DNA of 64,000 nt from CAVPWP01 sp050789285 (lineage in GTDB: Bacteria > Pseudomonadota > Alphaproteobacteria > Rhodobacterales > Rhodobacteraceae). The position numbers and the translations under genes are program-made. The number at the start of each line of letters is the position of its first letter. Within the stretch, counting starts at the first letter, position 1. Shown here in pieces: positions 1 to 9,142 of this stretch. The stretch is taken from assembly GCF_050789285.1 (NCBI RefSeq), contig NZ_JBOUVX010000002.1:1234483-1298482 (forward strand), written 5' to 3'. The notes below the pieces were generated by a model. It ran no database searches and was not told the DNA's origin. It saw only the letters and a program-made list of their open reading frames with translations.

Positions 1-1
1 G

Positions 2-1021
<1,020 letters not shown>

Positions 1022-1232
1022 AAGGCTGCGTGATCATCCGATCCGGCACGGGGTCCAGGAAGCGTGTCTTTGTTGCCGCGCCTGACGTTTCATTTGCGGA
1101 ATTCGTCTATGATTCCAAGGCGCCATGCGCTAGCTTCGCCGCGGACGCTGCCAAATGCGTCAGTAAACCGGACGAGGGGTGTGCGGGCTGGCCTTGCCAG
1201 ACGACCGCCCGTAACGAACAGAGGAGCCTGAA

Positions 1233-1364
1233 ATGTCGACGAGCGCCAAAGCAATTATCGCGATGTTCCTTTTCACGGTGGTCGCGGCTTGCGCCCAGCA
1301 GGAAGAGGTTGTCGTTGTCGAGCCCGCGCCGATCGTGGAAGAGCCGACCAGCAACAAGTTCTGA
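1233..1364 (+). CDS. Small lipoprotein (43 aa)
   Basis: A short protein of 43 residues starting MSTSAKAIIAMFLFTVVAAC. A basic-then-hydrophobic segment ends in the lipobox VAAC at residues 17-20, so it should be diacylated at that Cys and anchored in the periplasm. The mature part is only about 24 residues, acidic and Pro-rich, with no domain. An SD-like GAGGAG lies 8 bases before the ATG, and a strong intrinsic terminator follows the stop, so it looks like a real, separately terminated transcript. A small lipoprotein in this place between pccB and pccA is, from memory, common in Rhodobacterales. Function unknown. Confidence 0.7.
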   Translation: MSTSAKAIIAMFLFTVVAACAQQEEVVVVEPAPIVEEPTSNKF

Positions 1365-1418
1365 TCTGGTCCGCGTCACGGCGCCTGAAGGCGCCGGGCG
1401 CGTCACCACGAGCTTGCG

Positions 1419-1452
1419 CGCCCGGAATTCGCAGGTCGAATTCCGGGCGTTT
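1419..1452 (+). terminator. Intrinsic terminator after the small lipoprotein
   Basis: A perfect 13-bp inverted repeat (CGCCCGGAATTCG / CGAATTCCGGGCG) encloses a 5-base loop and is followed by TTT. It sits 54 bases after the lipoprotein stop. The T tract is short, as often seen in this group. Confidence 0.75.
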
Positions 1453-1469
1453 GCGTCTGGAGACCGGCC

Positions 1470-1829
1470 ATGCTGAAGCATCGCGGGTTTCCCGGACGCC
1501 TTCCCGGGACTGACTTCCAGTTCACCATCCGCCGCGCCAACCCGAAGGGCGCCACGCCGATCATCCGCCGCGACCGGCATGCGGACCGCAGGCCGGCCGA
1601 CCGGCGCGCCGATCTGGCTTTCGTGGCCGCGCTCTGGGATCATTTCGGGACCGAGCCCTTCGAGCGCGGCAACCTCGATGCGGGCCGGTTGTCCTGGCTG
1701 TTCGGGCGCGAGGTCGTCGCGGTCGATGATCCGTTCGACCCGACCGACTACGAGGCACGCCTTCGCATCGACGAAGCCCGCGCCCGGGCAAGCTTTCCCG
1801 AGGCCTTCGAGGACGAGGGATCGGCATGA
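1470..1829 (+). CDS. Conserved hypothetical protein between pccB and pccA (119 aa)
   Basis: A charged, Arg-rich 119-residue protein without signal peptide or membrane segment, so probably cytoplasmic. The first third is basic; the rest contains an acidic, helix-prone stretch (DLAFVAALWDHFGTEPF) and ends acidic. GGAGA precedes the ATG at a usable distance. I do not recognise a family. Its place between pccB and pccA suggests association with propionyl-CoA metabolism only by position. Two antisense frames overlap it, but they lack ribosome-binding signals and domain content, so the plus-strand reading is preferred. Confidence 0.6.
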   Translation: MLKHRGFPGRLPGTDFQFTIRRANPKGATPIIRRDRHADRRPADRRADLAFVAALWDHFGTEPFERGNLDAGRLSWLFGREVVAVDDPFDPTDYEARLRIDEARARASFPEAFEDEGSA

Positions 1830-2166
1830 TCCTGCCGGGCCCGTGCGATCCACGGCAATTCCCTGCCGGTGCCTGCACGGCGTCGATCTCTCCGTTTGCG
1901 CGGGCGCGCCGTTTGGGGGAACCTCGGGCCGAGGCGGTCGTCTTCAGCACCTCGACTGCCTCCAATCGTCAATACCGTTACCCTTCCCCCTACCTGCGGT
2001 CTGGTCCCTCCCGGGCCAGGCCGCACCCGTCGTTCCGGCCTATCGCGGCAATTCCGGGACGCTCGGGATTCCCCATCGGCGTTCGATCGTCTATGCTTTG
2101 CGGCGCGGCACCCACGTTCCCACAGAGGGACGGCGCCGCGAGGCACAGGCAAGGAGACACGATCAC
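1830..2166 (+). other. 337-base non-coding stretch before the second lipoprotein gene
   Basis: I find no convincing gene here: all open frames through it are long GC-rich shadows without start signals or recognisable domains. The only structure I would point to is a weak promoter-like pair, TTCCCC at 2069-2074 and TATGCT at 2092-2097 with a 17-base spacer, which could serve the lipoprotein gene starting at 2167. Confidence 0.4.
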
Positions 2167-2367
2167 ATGCAACGCAAGGCAACAGTCGCGGCGTTCGCCG
2201 GACTTCTCGCCCTGTCCGCCTGCGGCGAAACGGTGGGCGAACAGGCGATCATCGGGGCGGCGGCCGGCGTGGGCACGGCCCTTCTCATCGACGGCAACAT
2301 CGGCGCGGGTGCCCTTCTGGGCGCGGGCGTCAATCTGCTTGTCTGCAGCCAGAGCGGAAGCTGCTGA
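2167..2367 (+). CDS. Glycine-zipper small lipoprotein (66 aa)
   Basis: A 66-residue protein with an N-terminal signal and lipobox LSAC (Cys at residue 19), followed by a Gly/Ala-rich helix (IIGAAAGVGTALLIDGNIGA) with small-residue spacing typical of glycine-zipper segments, and a C-terminal tail with two Cys. It is likely an envelope lipoprotein. An AAGGAG sequence lies upstream of this ATG; the same frame is open far upstream, but only this start gives a signal peptide and SD. A perfect terminator hairpin follows the stop, which separates it from pccA. Function unknown. Confidence 0.75.
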   Translation: MQRKATVAAFAGLLALSACGETVGEQAIIGAAAGVGTALLIDGNIGAGALLGAGVNLLVCSQSGSC

Positions 2368-2410
2368 CGCCGAAATCGGGGCGGCGGGCCTGACGGTCCG
2401 CGCCGGAACG

Positions 2411-2444
2411 AAAGCCGCCGCGGGTCCGGCCCGCGGCGGCTTTT
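2411..2444 (+). terminator. Strong intrinsic terminator between lipoprotein and pccA
   Basis: A perfect 14-bp stem (2411-2424 with 2430-2443) closes a 5-base loop TCCGG and runs into TTTT. It should end lipoprotein transcription 44 bases after its stop, leaving pccA dependent on read-through or its own promoter. Confidence 0.85.
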
Positions 2445-2492
2445 CCATTGCCTGCGCCGCGATGCCGCGCGCGGGCCGTCAGGGGGACAGGG

Positions 2493-4493
2493 ATGTTTGA
2501 CAAGATCCTCATCGCGAACCGGGGCGAAATCGCCTGTCGCGTGATCAAGACCGCGCGGAAGATGGGCATCGCCACGGTCGCGATCTATTCGGACGCCGAC
2601 GCGAATGCGCTGCACGCGCGCATGGCCGACGAGGCGATTCACATCGGCCCGCCGCCGGCGAATCAATCCTATATCGTCATCGACAAGGTGATGGCCGCGA
2701 TCCGCGAAAGCGGCGCGCAGGCGGTGCATCCCGGCTATGGCTTCCTGTCCGAGAACCCGAAGTTCGCCGAGGCCCTTGATGCCGCGGGCGTGGCCTTCAT
2801 CGGCCCGCCGAAGACCGCGATCGAGGCGATGGGCGACAAGATCACCTCGAAGAAGATTGCGGCCGAGGCCGGCGTTTCGACCGTGCCCGGATACATGGGG
2901 CTGATCGCCGACGCCGACGAGGCGGTGAAGATCAGCCGCGAGGTCGGCTACCCGGTGATGATCAAGGCCTCGGCTGGCGGCGGCGGCAAGGGCATGCGCA
3001 TCGCCTGGACCGACGCAGAGGCGCGCGAGGGCTTCCAGTCCTCGAAGAACGAAGCCGCGTCCAGCTTCGGCGACGATCGCATCTTCATCGAGAAGTTCGT
3101 GACCCAGCCCCGCCACATCGAAATCCAGGTGCTGGCCGACCGCCACGGCAACTGCGTCTATCTGGGCGAACGGGAATGCTCGATCCAGCGGCGCAACCAG
3201 AAGGTCATCGAAGAGGCCCCGTCACCCTTCCTTGACGCCGCCACCCGCAAGGCGATGGGCGAGCAGGCCGTGGCCCTGGCGCAGGCCGTCGGCTATGCCA
3301 GCGCAGGCACGGTCGAGTTCATCGTCGATGGCGACCGGAACTTCTATTTCCTCGAGATGAACACCCGCCTTCAGGTCGAGCATCCGGTGACCGAGCTGAT
3401 CACCGGCATCGACCTTGTCGAGCAGATGATCCGGGTGGCCGCGGGCGAGCGTCTGCCGTTCGCCCAGGACGACATCCGCCTGCATGGCTGGGCGATCGAA
3501 AGCCGGCTTTACGCAGAAGACCCCTATCGCGGCTTCCTGCCGTCGATCGGGCGGCTTTCGCGGTATCGCCCGCCCGCCGAGGTGGCCGAGCCCACGCGCG
3601 CCGTGCGCAACGACACGGGCGTCTTCGAGGGCGGCGAGATCAGCATGTTCTACGACCCGATGATCGCCAAGCTGTGCACCTGGGCGCCCGACCGGGCCGG
3701 CGCGATCGCCGAGATGCGCAGCGCGCTTGACGCCTTCGAGGTGGAAGGCATCGGGCACAACCTGCCGTTCCTGTCCGCGGTCATGGATCATCCGCGCTTC
3801 GTCTCGGGCCAGATCACGACCGCCTTCATCGCCGAGGAATATCCCGACGGCTTCGAAGGGGTCGAGCCTGCGGGCCGGACACTGCACCTGCTGGCCGCGG
3901 TCGCGGCCTTCATGAAGATGCGCAAGGAGGAACGCGCCGCGCAGATCTCGGGCGCGATGGAGCACCACAAGCGCACCGTGGGCGGCGACTGGGTGGTCTT
4001 CCTGGGGGGGGCGAGGATCCCCGTGACCATCGACGAGACCGGCGAGGGCACCCAGGTCGTGTTCGAGGACGGCACGCACCTGCGCCTGACCTCGGACTGG
4101 GTTCCGGGGCGGACCCTGTTCCGGGGGCGGATCGGTGACGAGGAGATCATCGTCAAGACCGAACTGATCGGCGTCGGCGCGCGGCTTCGGTATCGCGGGG
4201 CGGACTTCCGTGCGGTCGTGCGCACGCCCCGTCACGCCGAACTTGCGGCGCGCATGCCCGAGAAGGTTCCGCCCGACACCTCGAAGCTGCTTCTCTGCCC
4301 GATGCCGGGGCTTGTCGTGCGCATCGATGTCGAAGTCGGGCAGGAGGTGCAGGAAGGTCAGACGCTTTGCACCGTCGAGGCCATGAAGATGGAGAACATC
4401 CTGCGCGCCGAGCGCAAGGGCGTGGTGGCGAAGATCCACGCCGGGGCCGGCGACAGCATGGGCGTCGACGACGTGATCATGGAGTTCGAGTGA
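2493..4493 (+). CDS. pccA: Propionyl-CoA carboxylase alpha subunit (biotin carboxylase + BCCP)
   Basis: The 666-residue biotin-containing subunit carboxylates its own biotin with ATP and bicarbonate, then passes the carboxyl to PccB. Biotin carboxylase occupies about residues 1-445: MFDKILIANRGEIACRV at the start, the ATP-grasp loop KASAGGGGKGMR near 158-169, and EMNTRLQVEHPVTE near 286-299. A BT linker domain follows, and the last 75 residues are a biotinyl domain with the acceptor Lys632 in EAMKMEN. The start was set at MFDK because AGGGGGACAGGG lies just upstream and the family begins there; the frame is open 15 codons further upstream. The usual length for PccA is about 665, so it is complete. 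Confidence 0.96.
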   Translation: MFDKILIANRGEIACRVIKTARKMGIATVAIYSDADANALHARMADEAIHIGPPPANQSYIVIDKVMAAIRESGAQAVHPGYGFLSENPKFAEALDAAGVAFIGPPKTAIEAMGDKITSKKIAAEAGVSTVPGYMGLIADADEAVKISREVGYPVMIKASAGGGGKGMRIAWTDAEAREGFQSSKNEAASSFGDDRIFIEKFVTQPRHIEIQVLADRHGNCVYLGERECSIQRRNQKVIEEAPSPFLDAATRKAMGEQAVALAQAVGYASAGTVEFIVDGDRNFYFLEMNTRLQVEHPVTELITGIDLVEQMIRVAAGERLPFAQDDIRLHGWAIESRLYAEDPYRGFLPSIGRLSRYRPPAEVAEPTRAVRNDTGVFEGGEISMFYDPMIAKLCTWAPDRAGAIAEMRSALDAFEVEGIGHNLPFLSAVMDHPRFVSGQITTAFIAEEYPDGFEGVEPAGRTLHLLAAVAAFMKMRKEERAAQISGAMEHHKRTVGGDWVVFLGGARIPVTIDETGEGTQVVFEDGTHLRLTSDWVPGRTLFRGRIGDEEIIVKTELIGVGARLRYRGADFRAVVRTPRHAELAARMPEKVPPDTSKLLLCPMPGLVVRIDVEVGQEVQEGQTLCTVEAMKMENILRAERKGVVAKIHAGAGDSMGVDDVIMEFE

Positions 4494-4509
4494 CCGCCGC
4501 GGCGATCCC

Positions 4510-4965
4510 CTACCGCCCTTCGCGGATCTCGCGCCGGCGCAGCGGCATGCTGTCGATCGAGCGGCTGATCTCGCGCACGTCCCAGGGCACGGGCTTGCGC
4601 AATTCGATCCGGCCGTCCTTGTCGAGTACGGCCAGCATGAAACCGCGCGGGCGCAGCCTGAGCCGCCACTCCGACCGCGCCTCGGGATCGGCGTCGACGA
4701 TGATCACAACGTCGCGGATCGCAAGTTCCTCGGGCCGGGCCTGCAGAAGCGTGATCTGGCGCTGGAAGTCGGGGTTGCGCGCGGTCTCGGCGAAGACGAC
4801 GACCGGGCGCGCAAGCCACAGGAATTCGTCGATGCCGACCTCGGTCGCCTCGAAGATGGTTGTCTTGTCGGCCTCCCAGCGTTCGGCCGCTGTCAGGGCG
4901 CTGTCGGTGGCCAGGGCCGCCGCGGGAATCGCAAGCGCGACGAATAGTGCTGCCAGACGTTTCAT
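4510..4965 (-). CDS. DUF4174 family secreted protein
   Basis: 151 residues with a clear signal peptide (MKRLAALFVALAIPAAALA, cleavage near 19). The mature part contains RPVVVFAETARNPDFQRQI, VVIIVDADPEAR and a late FMLAVLDKDGRIELRKP strand, the pattern of the DUF4174 family, a thioredoxin-like-sized periplasmic domain without the CxxC motif. It converges with pccA (16 bases between stops) and diverges from the mutase. AGGAGG lies just before the ATG on the minus strand. Biochemical function unknown; the link to propionyl-CoA genes is positional. Confidence 0.85.
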   Translation of the reverse strand: MKRLAALFVALAIPAAALATDSALTAAERWEADKTTIFEATEVGIDEFLWLARPVVVFAETARNPDFQRQITLLQARPEELAIRDVVIIVDADPEARSEWRLRLRPRGFMLAVLDKDGRIELRKPVPWDVREISRSIDSMPLRRREIREGR

Positions 4966-5079
4966 CCTGCCTCCTTACATCCCGCATATAGGGGGCGGCG
5001 CCGGGAAATCGAAGGTCTTTCGGTCGCATGGCGACCCCGTGGCCCGGCATCACCAGCTTCAGACCGAAAGGGCACCGAC

Positions 5080-7200
5080 ATGAGCGACTGGAAGGCACTG
5101 GCCGAGAAGGAGTTGCGCGGCCGCCCCCTGGGCGATCTTGACTGGCAAACCCTTGAGGGGATTCGCATCAGGCCGCTTTACACCGCGGCCGACCTCGACG
5201 GGCTGTCGCATCTGGACGGCCTGCCAGGGTTCGCGCCCTTCACACGCGGCGTGAAGGCCACGATGTACGCCGGGCGGCCCTGGACGATCCGGCAATACGC
5301 GGGCTTCTCGACCGCCGAGGAGTCGAACGCCTTCTACCGCAGGGCGCTTGCCGCCGGGCAGCAGGGCGTCAGCGTGGCCTTCGACCTGGCGACCCATCGC
5401 GGCTATGACAGCGACCACGAGCGTGTCCTCGGCGATGTGGGCAAGGCCGGCGTCGCCATCGACAGCGTCGAGGACATGAAGATCCTTTTCGACGGAATCC
5501 CGCTTGACCAGGTCAGCGTGTCGATGACCATGAACGGCGCCGTGATTCCCGTTCTGGCCAGTTTCATCGTCGCCGGCGAAGAGCAGGGCGTGGCCCGGGC
5601 AGAGCTTTCGGGAACGATCCAGAACGACATCCTCAAGGAGTTCATGGTTCGCAACACCTACATCTACCCGCCAGAACCAAGCATGAGGATCGTGGCGGAT
5701 ATCATTGAATTCACGTCGAAAGAGATGCCGAAGTTCAACTCGATCTCGATCTCGGGCTACCACATGCAGGAGGCCGGCGCGAACCTTGTGCAGGAGCTTG
5801 CCTTCACGCTGGCCGACGGGCGCGAATATGTACGCGCGGCCATCGCGCGGGGCATGGACGTGGACGCCTTCGCGGGGCGACTGAGCTTCTTCTTCGCGAT
5901 CGGGATGAACTTCTTCATGGAAGTGGCCAAGCTGCGCGCGGCACGGCTGCTGTGGCACCGGATCATGTCCGAGTTCCAGCCGAAGAAGCCGCAGTCCTCG
6001 ATGCTGCGCACGCATTGCCAGACAAGCGGCGTGAGCCTGCAGGAACAGGACCCCTACAACAACGTGGTCCGCACCGCCTACGAGGCGATGGCGGCGGCGC
6101 TGGGCGGCACGCAGTCGCTGCACACCAACGCGCTGGACGAGGCGATCGCCCTGCCAACTGAATTCTCTGCGCGAATTGCACGCAATACACAGCTGATATT
6201 GCAGGAGGAAACGGGAATTACCCATGTCGTCGATCCGCTGGCGGGCTCGTATTACGTGGAAAGCCTGACGGCCGAGTTGGCCGACCGGGCCTGGGCCCTG
6301 ATCGAGGAGGTCGAGGCCATGGGCGGCATGACCAAGGCCGTGGCAAGCGGCATGCCCAAGCTTCGGATCGAAGAGACGGCGGCCCGGCGGCAGGCGATGA
6401 TCGACCGTGGTGAAGAGGTGATCGTCGGCGTCAACAAGTACCGCAAGGATCGGGAAGATCCGATCGACATCCTCGAGATCGACAACGCGCAGGTGCGCGC
6501 GGCGCAGGTCGCGCGGCTTGAGGCTGTGCGCGCAGGGCGCCACGACGACGCCTGCGCATCGGCCCTGACGGAACTGACGCGGCGGGCGGCCGAGGGCGGC
6601 AACCTTCTGGAGGCGGCGGTCGAGGCGGCGCGCGCGCGCGCAACGGTAGGAGAGATTTCGATGGCGATGGAAAAGGTGTTCGGGCGGCATCGCGCCGAGG
6701 TGAAGACCCTCGCCGGGGTCTATGGCGCCGCCTACGAGGGCGACGAGGGCTTCGCGGCGATCCAGAAGGATGTCGAGGCCTTCGCCGAAGAGGAAGGCCG
6801 CCGGCCGCGAATGCTGGTGGTGAAGATGGGCCAGGACGGCCACGACCGGGGCGCCAAGGTCATCGCCACGGCCTTTGCCGACATCGGCTTCGACGTGGAC
6901 GTGGGGCCGCTGTTCCAGACGCCCGACGAGGCGGCGCAGGACGCGGTCGACAACGACGTGCACGTCGTCGGCGTTTCGAGCCAGGCCGCCGGCCACAAGA
7001 CGCTGGCGCCGAAGCTGATCGAGGCGCTGAAGGCGAAGGGGGCGGGGGAGATCATCGTGATCTGCGGCGGCGTCATTCCGCAGCAGGATTACGAGTTCCT
7101 GCGCGCGGCGGGCGTCAAGGCGATCTTCGGACCGGGCACCAACATCCCGGCGGCGGCGGCGGATATTCTTCGGCTTATCCGCGCGGCGCGCGCAGCGTGA
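5080..7200 (+). CDS. scpA: Methylmalonyl-CoA mutase, single-chain
   Basis: A 706-residue adenosylcobalamin enzyme interconverting (R)-methylmalonyl-CoA and succinyl-CoA. The N-terminal substrate-binding barrel (about 1-550) shows FTRGVKATMYAGRPWTIRQY, then FDLATHRGYDSD and SRTHCQTSG-type sequence (MLRTHCQTSGVSL). The C-terminal B12 domain (about 570-706) has the base-off motif D586-x-H588-x-x-G591 in KMGQDGHDRG and the later GVSSQAAGHKTL and GGVIPQQDY strands. Length matches the homodimeric or large-subunit form, so no separate small subunit is needed. AAAGGG lies before the ATG. It completes the propionyl-CoA to succinyl-CoA route with pccAB; the epimerase and the MeaB chaperone are not in the window. 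Confidence 0.96.
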   Translation: MSDWKALAEKELRGRPLGDLDWQTLEGIRIRPLYTAADLDGLSHLDGLPGFAPFTRGVKATMYAGRPWTIRQYAGFSTAEESNAFYRRALAAGQQGVSVAFDLATHRGYDSDHERVLGDVGKAGVAIDSVEDMKILFDGIPLDQVSVSMTMNGAVIPVLASFIVAGEEQGVARAELSGTIQNDILKEFMVRNTYIYPPEPSMRIVADIIEFTSKEMPKFNSISISGYHMQEAGANLVQELAFTLADGREYVRAAIARGMDVDAFAGRLSFFFAIGMNFFMEVAKLRAARLLWHRIMSEFQPKKPQSSMLRTHCQTSGVSLQEQDPYNNVVRTAYEAMAAALGGTQSLHTNALDEAIALPTEFSARIARNTQLILQEETGITHVVDPLAGSYYVESLTAELADRAWALIEEVEAMGGMTKAVASGMPKLRIEETAARRQAMIDRGEEVIVGVNKYRKDREDPIDILEIDNAQVRAAQVARLEAVRAGRHDDACASALTELTRRAAEGGNLLEAAVEAARARATVGEISMAMEKVFGRHRAEVKTLAGVYGAAYEGDEGFAAIQKDVEAFAEEEGRRPRMLVVKMGQDGHDRGAKVIATAFADIGFDVDVGPLFQTPDEAAQDAVDNDVHVVGVSSQAAGHKTLAPKLIEALKAKGAGEIIVICGGVIPQQDYEFLRAAGVKAIFGPGTNIPAAAADILRLIRAARAA

Positions 7201-7215
7201 AGCGCGCCTCCGGCG

Positions 7216-7236
7216 GGAGTATTTGACAAGAGAAGA
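7216..7236 (+). repeat. Intergenic repeat, copy 1 (GGAGTATTT-N4-AGAGAAGA)
   Basis: The 21-base core consists of GGAGTATTT, a variable GACA, and AGAGAAGA. It lies right after the mutase stop, preceded by a GC-rich CCTCCGGCGG. The same core recurs in inverted orientation after clpX with 17 of 21 bases identical. Confidence 0.6.
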
Positions 7237-7259
7237 CGCTGCAGGGGCAGGGCGCGGAC

Positions 7260-8006
7260 ATGGGCGGGCTGACGCTTGAGATGCTGGGTGACGGGCCGGT
7301 CTACGGGCCGGAAGGCGGCGGCGGCCTGCCCGCGCTTGTCATCCTGCACGGAGCGGAAGGGCCGATGGCGGGCTGGTCGCACCGCTTCGCGGCGATCCTT
7401 GCCGCGCAGGGGATGCTGGCTTTGCCGGTCTCCTACGGCGAGGGCACGATCTTCGGCGCGGGGCCGATCCGCGAGGTCGATCTGAGGGGCGTCGTCGCCG
7501 CGGGCGCGGCGCTGGCGGGGCATCCGCGCTGCGGCGGGCGCGTTGGGCTTCTGGGCTGGTCGCGGGGCGGCGAGGCGGCGATGCATGTCGCGGCCCTGGG
7601 CGCCGAGGCCGCGCCCTTCGCGGCGATCGCGGCCCATGCCCCCGCGGACCGCTGCATCGCAGCCTTCGATCCCGTGTCCTGGCGCCCGGGCCTGACGCCC
7701 GATCTGGTCGATCCGGCGGCCCCCCGCGCCTGGGTCTGGCCCGGGCGCGAGGCCGAGCTTGTCCCGGGCAGGGAGATCGCCGTCGAGCGTTTCGCCGGCC
7801 CGATGTTCCTGTCCGTCGGCGACGCCGACGAAATCTGGGACCATCGCATGACCCTGAGGCTTGCCGAACGACGCCGGGCCGCGGGCCGTCCGGTCGAGCT
7901 TGCCGTCTGGCCGGGGCAGGGGCATGGCCTTGGCTTTGACGTGGAGCCCCGTCTCTGGGCGCGGCTCGGTGCATTCTTCGGCGCGCATCTGACGGGGGCG
8001 GCATGA
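7260..8006 (+). CDS. Dienelactone-hydrolase-like alpha/beta hydrolase
   Basis: 248 residues with the alpha/beta-hydrolase fold. VILHGAEGP marks the oxyanion strand, GWSRGG the nucleophile elbow with Ser101, GDADE near 187-191 the acid region (Asp188 or Asp190), and GQGHGLGF the His222. In true dienelactone hydrolases the nucleophile is Cys; here it is Ser, so an esterase or peptidase-like role is possible. No signal peptide. It is the first of three genes linked by ATGA overlaps (next: VOC, GNAT), implying one transcript, though their activities do not suggest an obvious shared pathway. Substrate unknown. Confidence 0.8.
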   Translation: MGGLTLEMLGDGPVYGPEGGGGLPALVILHGAEGPMAGWSHRFAAILAAQGMLALPVSYGEGTIFGAGPIREVDLRGVVAAGAALAGHPRCGGRVGLLGWSRGGEAAMHVAALGAEAAPFAAIAAHAPADRCIAAFDPVSWRPGLTPDLVDPAAPRAWVWPGREAELVPGREIAVERFAGPMFLSVGDADEIWDHRMTLRLAERRRAAGRPVELAVWPGQGHGLGFDVEPRLWARLGAFFGAHLTGAA

Positions 8007-8626
8007 CGGTTCTGACGCTTGATCATTTCGCGGTGGCGGGCGAAACGCTTCGGGCGGCGGTCGCCCATGTCGAGGCGGCGCTGGGCGTCGAACTTCAGCC
8101 CGGCGGCGTGCATGTCGAGATGGGCACGCACAACCGGCTTCTGTCGCTGGGTCCGGGGCTTTACCTTGAGGCCATCGCAGTCAATCCCGAGGCGGCGCAT
8201 CCGGCACGGCCGCGCTGGTTCGACCTTGACCGGTTCGCCGGCCCGCCGCGGATCACCAACTGGATCGCCCGGACCGATGACCTGGCCGGTGTCCTCGAGA
8301 CGGCGCCCGAAGGGATGGGCGTGCCGGTCTCGTTCACGCGGGGCGCCTACCACTGGCAGATGGCGGTGCCGGGCAGCGGGCGGCTTCCGTTCGATGGCGC
8401 GGCACCGGCGCTGATCCAGTGGGAGGGGGCGCTTCACCCCGCCGACAAGTTGCCGGACGCGGGGTGCCGTCTGCGCCGGCTGCGCATCGCCCATCCCGAA
8501 GCCGGGGCACTTCTGGCGGCCTTTCCCGCGCTTGCGGGCCTCGCGCTGGTCGAGCTTGCCTACGGGCCCGAGGTGCGGATCGAGGCCGAGATCCACACGC
8601 CATCAGGGCTTCGGGTGCTCGCATGA
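8003..8626 (+). CDS. VOC/glyoxalase-like domain protein
   Basis: 207 residues opening with LTLDHFAVAGETLRAAVAHVE, typical of the glyoxalase-like (VOC superfamily) fold in which His8 of LDHF would be the first metal ligand. GPGLYLEAIAVNP carries a Glu in the position of the second metal ligand. The second half (TRGAYHWQMAVPGSG onward) repeats the fold less clearly. Cytosolic. It is coupled by ATGA overlaps to the hydrolase before it and the acetyltransferase after it. Substrate cannot be read from the sequence. Confidence 0.8.
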   Translation: MTVLTLDHFAVAGETLRAAVAHVEAALGVELQPGGVHVEMGTHNRLLSLGPGLYLEAIAVNPEAAHPARPRWFDLDRFAGPPRITNWIARTDDLAGVLETAPEGMGVPVSFTRGAYHWQMAVPGSGRLPFDGAAPALIQWEGALHPADKLPDAGCRLRRLRIAHPEAGALLAAFPALAGLALVELAYGPEVRIEAEIHTPSGLRVLA

Positions 8627-9111
8627 CACCGCGCGCCGCGGATGCCGGGGACGCGGCGGCGATCGCGGAGATCTGGAACGCGATCATTCGTGACACGCTT
8701 GTGACCTTCAACCCGATCGAGAAGTCCCGGACCGAGGTCGAGGCGCTGATCGCGGCGCGGATCGGGGCGGCAGGCGGGACCTTCGTGGCCGAGATCGGCG
8801 GCCGCGTGGCGGGGTTCGCGAGCTACGCCCAGTTTCGCGGCGGCGCGGGATATGCCCGCACGATGGAGCACACGATCCTTCTGGCGCCGGAGGCGCGGGG
8901 ACAGGGATTTGGCCGGGGCCTGATGGCGGCGGTCATGGAGGACGCACGCGCCAAGGGCGTGCATTCGCTTTTCGCCGGCGTGAGCGGCGCCAACCCCGAA
9001 GGCCGTGCCTTCCACTGCGCGTTGGGGTTCCAGGAGGTCGCCGTGCTGCGCGAGGTGGGCTGGAAATGGGGCCGCTGGCATGACCTCCACCTGATGCAGA
9101 AACGGCTGTAA
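8623..9111 (+). CDS. GNAT acetyltransferase, phosphinothricin-acetyltransferase-like
   Basis: 162 residues: IREAT-like start (TPRAADAGDAAAIAEIWN), TFNPIEKSRTEVEA and MEHTILLAPEARGQGFGRGLM, which contains the acetyl-CoA pyrophosphate loop (RGQGFGRG near 92-99), then SLFAGVSGANPEGRAFHCALGF. This arrangement is that of the PAT/MddA subgroup, which N-acetylates phosphinothricin, methionine sulfone or related small amines. Start taken at the ATGA overlap with the VOC gene; the frame is open further upstream without a start signal. True substrate unknown. Confidence 0.85.
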   Translation: MTPRAADAGDAAAIAEIWNAIIRDTLVTFNPIEKSRTEVEALIAARIGAAGGTFVAEIGGRVAGFASYAQFRGGAGYARTMEHTILLAPEARGQGFGRGLMAAVMEDARAKGVHSLFAGVSGANPEGRAFHCALGFQEVAVLREVGWKWGRWHDLHLMQKRL

Positions 9112-9142
9112 TCCCCGCCGCGGCGCGGCTAGGCTTCGGATC

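Noticed and set aside
5059..6996. Antisense open frame of about 645 codons opposite methylmalonyl-CoA mutase
   Set aside because: High-GC codon-position shadow of a strongly conserved gene; no start signal or motif.
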